Under the pieces are notes generated by a model. The model searched no databases, had not been told where the DNA came from, and worked only from the letters and a program-made list of their open reading frames with translations. 20,881 nt of DNA. Source: Saccoglossus kowalevskii (lineage: Eukaryota > Hemichordata > Enteropneusta > Harrimaniidae). This document shows, piece after piece, positions 16,328 to 20,881 of this stretch (the first letter of the stretch is position 1; each line of letters begins with the position of its first letter). Location of the stretch: positions 134,975 through 155,855 of the forward strand of contig NW_003112484.1 in the NCBI RefSeq assembly GCF_000003605.2, read 5' to 3'. The translations under genes and the position numbers were made by a program.

Positions 16328-18644
16328 TTTATGCAAACTTGAATAATAATGAATAACATATGAAATTAACCTAATTCAAATTACTAGTATCCGTGTTGAA
16401 AACGCAAACTTTCAATATTCACAAGTCATAATGATCAGCGACGTACATGTAAGATTAATTATAATTATGCAAATACATCGACACCATTCTAATCTACACG
16501 GAATTATCGATTAGTCTATACTAGTAATAATGACGCAGACCCCACGCGGTCGAAATTGACCTACATCGAGCAGTGACTAATAGTCACAATGAAAATTGAA
16601 CTGCGCCCTCTGGTGGCGAACACAATCGAGTGCGTCACTAATTGTCTAATTTGGTTATTATCTTCGTGTTATGTAACCTTCTTCTATTTTTATTTTTCAG
16701 TTAGTAGAAATTATGCCCAGCTCAGTTAATTGATTGAATAATTTTATTAACGAACAAGGGAATTAATAAATCGTTTTGATGGCAATGTATTGCAGCCTTC
16801 TGCTTACTCTGCCGATACAAACCAGTACACAATCCGCACAAACAACAGTTCGGACACTCGAATAACACGCTTCACGCTTTAAAACTGGTTGAATATGTAC
16901 TCGGTTGTGTCACAGAATTCTATTTTTTTATTTCGGCCAGGAAGCTTTACTTCAGGCGAAATGTTGCCCGTAACTGAGCGAACGGTGCAGTTAAATCTAA
17001 GTGACTACGCCATCAACGACGAAAAACGATTTTGCTGGTGCTTGCAAATGAAGTGTTTTGTTTTCAATAGCCACCGCCTCCTTCTGTCTAAAACTAATTG
17101 ATATCACTGTAAAACCCTGGTTTCGATATTTTGTAATTACTGTATGAATAAAGTGTTATATTATTGATATTATAACATCTGTCGTTGCCGGTGTTTTAAT
17201 AGCCGTTCCGTGACAGTTACTCACACCCCTTTCCCTCGCCTCTCGAAACCGATGGAAAACACGAACAACTCAATGCAAATAACAGTCTGGATGTTGCGTA
17301 CCGTCGAGCACCGCATGGCGTGCCCGCCTGCTGTTCACGAAAAGGGGGACAATGGTTTTGAGAAATAATACAAATTGAAAACGCACATGTTAAAGTAATT
17401 TGAGCGTAGGGGGATATAACAAAAAGCTAATATCAGTTTTGTGCGCATATTTCGTATTACGGTATGCTAATGCGATACTTGCGTCGACGCAGTATAACAT
17501 GCATTTTTATGTAAATGTTGAGGGAGGGCGGGGATCTTCTCTCACACTGACAAGATAATAACACATTTTTATAACAGCTTGCATTTCTTTATAATTCAAT
17601 TCTAGACCGAAATTAAATTTATCAAAAGGTTAGATTTGTTTTCGAACCGCCATTCTCGTTGACATAGAAACAACGGATACAGACACTGCGATTTTAAATG
17701 TATAAAAAACAATTTTGGTTGATTATAGTCACTCGGGTGCTGGTCTATCGAGATGGAGACTACTTTCGAAACATCTGTAATGATGCGTATTGTGCGCTGG
17801 AACGAGATGTTGTGCCAGCGCGACTAGGTAGATCCACCGGACACGATTTTTTTTCCAGTAAAGTTTAACGTGAAACTCACTGTAATAACTGACAAAGAGT
17901 GGATTTTAAACGTACATACGTATCGTGAAAACCACACAGTTACAACAATGGAAAAATAAACCCGGAAATTTTAATCTGGCTTAATAATAATAAAATGCGA
18001 CAGCTGCCAATCATTGATTTTGTTTTTATTCTTGGATTATTATGTGGATTTCACAATCAGGGTTTCTGATGGAATTTTTTTTATCGGCTACTGATAAACA
18101 CACACGGGAATGAGATTAAGAGAAAAGTGGTCGTCGTTATGACTACAGACGACGGTGCCGGTAAGGTTCAATGACCTTGCCGTGTGGCATTGAACTATGA
18201 CCGACTTCGTTTTGCAAAGCATTAATATCATGCCAAATGGAATAGAATTTAAGAACAAATCTCCCTCTCTCGAAAAGACAAACAAACCAGAGAAAGAACA
18301 ATCCATTGGACACTCTTAGTGATAACGATGTACTATTATCTGCCTGCTGAACAAAGAAAGCGTAAAACCGTTAATTGGCTGATTACGTAATAGATTAACA
18401 ACGAAAAAGAGCGAGGTCAGTAAAATAGTTCCGTCCATGAGGCAGGTCAACAGTTTTATATTCAGTCAATACCTGTCCCTCGCTTCATGTCACATCGTTG
18501 ACAAACGATGACGTCACTGGACACTTATAGTGCCTATTTATGTTGGATTCCGTATACCATTAAAATGAGGCCCATCATCACCAAGAAAATGTGTTTTTGT
18601 TATGTAATTGTAAATTCTAATTGTTTTTGTGAATATTTTGACTG
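16328..18644. other. No gene recognised; contains a CTCF-like site
   Basis: Octamer motifs ATGCAAAT occur near 16468 and 17274. A pyrimidine-rich CAG at about 16683-16700 resembles a splice acceptor but no exon-like frame follows. Open stretches at 16889-17101 (plus) and 18088-18306 (minus) show no domain. TGTTATA/TATAACA forms a weak hairpin near 17154-17177. Confidence 0.4.
16603..16616 (-). promoter_or_regulatory. CTCF-like binding motif, strong match
   Basis: The plus strand reads GCGCCCTCTGGTGG; the minus strand CCACCAGAGGGCGC is essentially the consensus CTCF core. It lies 3.3 kb from a second match in the same orientation (13272-13285). Same-orientation sites are usual at tandem boundary elements. 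This is motif evidence only. Confidence 0.55.
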
Positions 18645-18680
18645 TTAAGCCACGGTTATTTTTTTAGTAACCGTGGTTAA
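18645..18680. other. Inverted repeat with CACGGTTA core
   Basis: TTAAGCCACGGTTA and TAACCGTGGTTAA pair with one bulged G and a loop of about nine bases (TTTTTTTAG). The 9-base stem CCACGGTTA/TAACCGTGG is perfect. The same core makes the palindrome at 15045-15066, so it may be a shared element end or a binding site. Confidence 0.5.
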
Positions 18681-20612
18681 AGGAACTGGCGAAACATAAA
18701 CAAGATTGCAAAGAAAATTTAACGAAATGGTCTCACTTGTAATCCGTATACTTTCCCATTATTCGCGGCACTCTAATAATGGCGGGGAAATCGCAGTTGG
18801 GAACAAACACAAATCGCGCTGATGGCATATGGTGCACGTATTGTCCATTTCAGCGTAATTCAAGGTCAATGACCTATACACCGAAATATCTATTTTAAGA
18901 GATATCCTTTTTGTGGAATGTGAGTTCTAATCTAATAGTCGCGGTTACCAAGCAACGCTCATATAGAATTTAAAATTCGGCGTTTCAGCCATTGCGCGTC
19001 CGAAAAATGATATTTATCCGAATAATATTGGCCACACATAAATTGTACTGGGATCGGAACTCCATATCTGAGTCACGAGAGTCACTGCGTATTTATACCA
19101 GCTTCCTAAAGCTTCAAAGAGTGTGAATTTCAGCTCTGATAGTGCCGCCCTTTGGGCCTCATGCAGATAGGCATTTATTTGAACTTGAGCATGGTAGATT
19201 ACCTCTTTTGTGTACACATGAACGTGTATGTTAATGATTGAAATGACGGTACCTAGTAACTACAGATACTAGGCGTGTATCAGGGAATTCTGAATGCGGG
19301 TATATGGTGGTCAAGTGATTCTATGTGAACATGTGTGAAAATAGGATTCTAATCGGCTTGTCCACTCTACCGAGAACAGTGAACGACATTATTTTCGAGG
19401 TGCAGATATATTCAGTATTACATTTAAAATATTGGTTGAGATGCCTACGTCACACTTCCAATCTCTGTATTAAATTACCTGAAAACAGTGATATTATCTC
19501 ACTGGTTCCTGCGCGACGACCACCGCACTTTAAATTTGGATACGTGATGTGTGTAATATAGACAACAACACACAATTTATTTTCGTTGTATTGTCCGCAT
19601 TGATAGTTTTATAGTGTCATTTAAGTTTGTTTTAAATTTATTATTAAATCGGCTGTAGGAGGAGTAGATCAATATTTTATTTCCATGGCCCTGCCTCGTA
19701 TTACCGCCGTTACGTCTTAGGTCACATTAACCTTGTACTGCGCATTCATTTCTGCGCATTACGACTTGACCATTAATGCTAGGGTACACAAGCCTTACTT
19801 TCAGAAGGATTTCTTTTCTTTTTTTACCGCGTCTCAGAGAGACTTTTTCATTATTGTATTTCCGTTTACGGTAGAGGTTCTCTGATTTTTTATATTCTGA
19901 TTCTACTCCTCATCCCCCATCATAATAATGGTCTAAACCATTATGCCCCGCACTAAAGACGACTGAGTTCATGTTATCGTTTGTAACACTTACATCAACA
20001 GCCAACCCCGAACTTCAGGCAATATAGAGGGACCTTCAGGCCACAATTCTTTTGCCTACCACTGTTCGTGGTTTGAAACTGTGTTATTCTGAGTCATTCA
20101 CAATGGCAAATACCACTTCAAATATAAAAGGGGGGAACGTTTCAGTCCGAGTCATGAAATGGTAATTTAGCGCCCCTCAAAACAATGGCCCTAGGGCTGT
20201 CGCGGCTAAATTTTTTCGGCTTTTATACGGAGTGGTTGTTTTCTTGCTTCGAACATGAGATACACTTGTAGTTTCGGGTGAGAGAAACGTCATTATATCT
20301 TCCCCCAAATGGTCAGTGTGTATGCTAAGTATGTTTATCTTTTTACCGTGGTCCCAGATACTTAACCGCCGTCCACTGAACACAAGGGGGTATTTGCATA
20401 CGTTACGTAAGCAGTATCATGTACACGACTCGAACACGTATCAATCACGTGCCGAATTTGTTTTGTACATTTCCATCCAAAAATCATGGGATGCAAATAA
20501 AGAGAAAAGAAGTTATAAAACTTGTCTTACTAAACCTAGATCAGCTTGGCTAGCACCGGATAAATGAATAGTTTTCATACTTACAACCTTTATAAACGTC
20601 CACGGGTTATAT
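18681..20612. other. No gene recognised
   Basis: GTTACCAAGCAAC at 18944-18956 resembles an X-box shortened by one base. A hairpin ATAATGGT/ACCATTAT lies at 19925-19944. Open stretches at 19014-19217, 19325-19561, 20177-20383 and 20316-20567 are short, overlap on opposite strands in the last case, and show no family features. Confidence 0.4.
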
Positions 20613-20630
20613 ATAATAATAATAATAATT
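20613..20630. repeat. ATA trinucleotide microsatellite
   Basis: Six ATA/AAT units adjoin TTTTATTCA. On the minus strand this is TGAATAAAATTATTATTAT, a polyadenylation signal running into a trinucleotide tail. Confidence 0.8.
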
Positions 20631-20881
20631 TTATTCAACACGAAAATCTACTACAGAGAGTAATTTTATGGTTGTAAAACAAGAACAGAAATAATACTTC
20701 ACACAACTAATATCACAAATAGCACATTAAACATAAGCTAATGTTATTGTTTAGGACAAAGCAAGACGGAAGTACAGTTCAATCCACCAGAATCACGAAT
20801 AAAACATTGAATACATGTAACAAGAATGGAGGAAAAAATACATGAAAATTAGTATAACAATAAAACTACTAAGCTACTAAA
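20613..20881 (-). mobile_element. Possible minus-strand retroelement 3' end, runs off the edge
   Basis: Read on the minus strand the segment ends TGTTGAATAAAATTATTATT, a form common at the 3' ends of CR1/L2-like LINEs and their SINEs in aquatic invertebrates. No coding sequence is visible in the 250 bases present, which would be 3' UTR. The rest of the element would lie to the right of the window. Confidence 0.4.

Noticed and set aside
16683-16700. Splice acceptor (pyrimidine tract plus CAG)
   Set aside because: The frame after it stops within ten codons or so and no matching donor or conserved peptide is visible.
18944-18956. X-box GTTACCAAGCAAC
   Set aside because: It is one base shorter than the consensus spacing, and no second regulatory motif is nearby.
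1-20881. tRNA, rRNA or known microRNA genes
   Set aside because: I looked for B-box-like GGTTCGA patterns, rRNA core sequence and familiar microRNA seeds by eye and saw none; a covariance-model search would be decisive.

Overview
This looks like an AT-rich, non-coding stretch of an animal (metazoan) nuclear genome, either intergenic or inside a very large intron. I find no intact host protein-coding gene, no rRNA or tRNA gene, and no bacterial or viral gene organisation. The recognisable protein sequence all comes from decayed non-LTR retrotransposons (LINEs). Their types (jockey/CR1/L2-like reverse-transcriptase tails, 3' ends in AATAAA plus short AT-rich repeats) are common in aquatic invertebrates such as amphioxus, hemichordates, molluscs and cnidarians. 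Two good matches to the CTCF consensus would favour a bilaterian. I cannot name the species.

Layout: (1) 1-370, a diverged tandem array of about 72 bp period that runs off the left edge. (2) 895-1426, a 5'-truncated LINE 3' end with a poly-A tail and possible target-site duplication, followed by an ATTC/GTTC microsatellite. (3) 1500-4780, unique AT-rich DNA with two exact GTCACGTGAC E-box palindromes. (4) 4821-4970, a two-copy 84 bp tandem duplication. (5) 5915-5968, an X-box (RFX-type) motif followed closely by two identical forkhead sites. (6) 6820-7329, a composite mobile-element region: a 36 bp GC-rich motif occurs twice in direct orientation around a 126 bp piece of LINE reverse transcriptase, and its first 12 bp recur inverted at the far end. 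(7) 9966-10695, a 27-copy minisatellite of 27 bp units with dimeric and longer-range structure. (8) 11881-11920, a CA-type microsatellite. (9) 12484-12660, a possible minus-strand retroelement tail. (10) 13272 and 16603, two CTCF-like sites in the same orientation. (11) 13902-14946, the frameshifted C-terminal part of a second LINE family with a Cys/His motif. (12) 16049-16327, a likely MITE with inverted ends and TTAA on both sides. (13) 20613-20881, a possible minus-strand retroelement 3' end running off the right edge.

No set of genes here works together as a pathway. The points most worth following are the composite element at 6820-7329, the higher-order structure of the 27 bp array, the TTAA-flanked inverted-repeat element, and the clustered regulatory motifs (X-box with forkhead, CTCF-like, GTCACGTGAC). 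I did not find a convincing new biological system; the window reads mainly as transposon relics, satellites and candidate cis-regulatory DNA.
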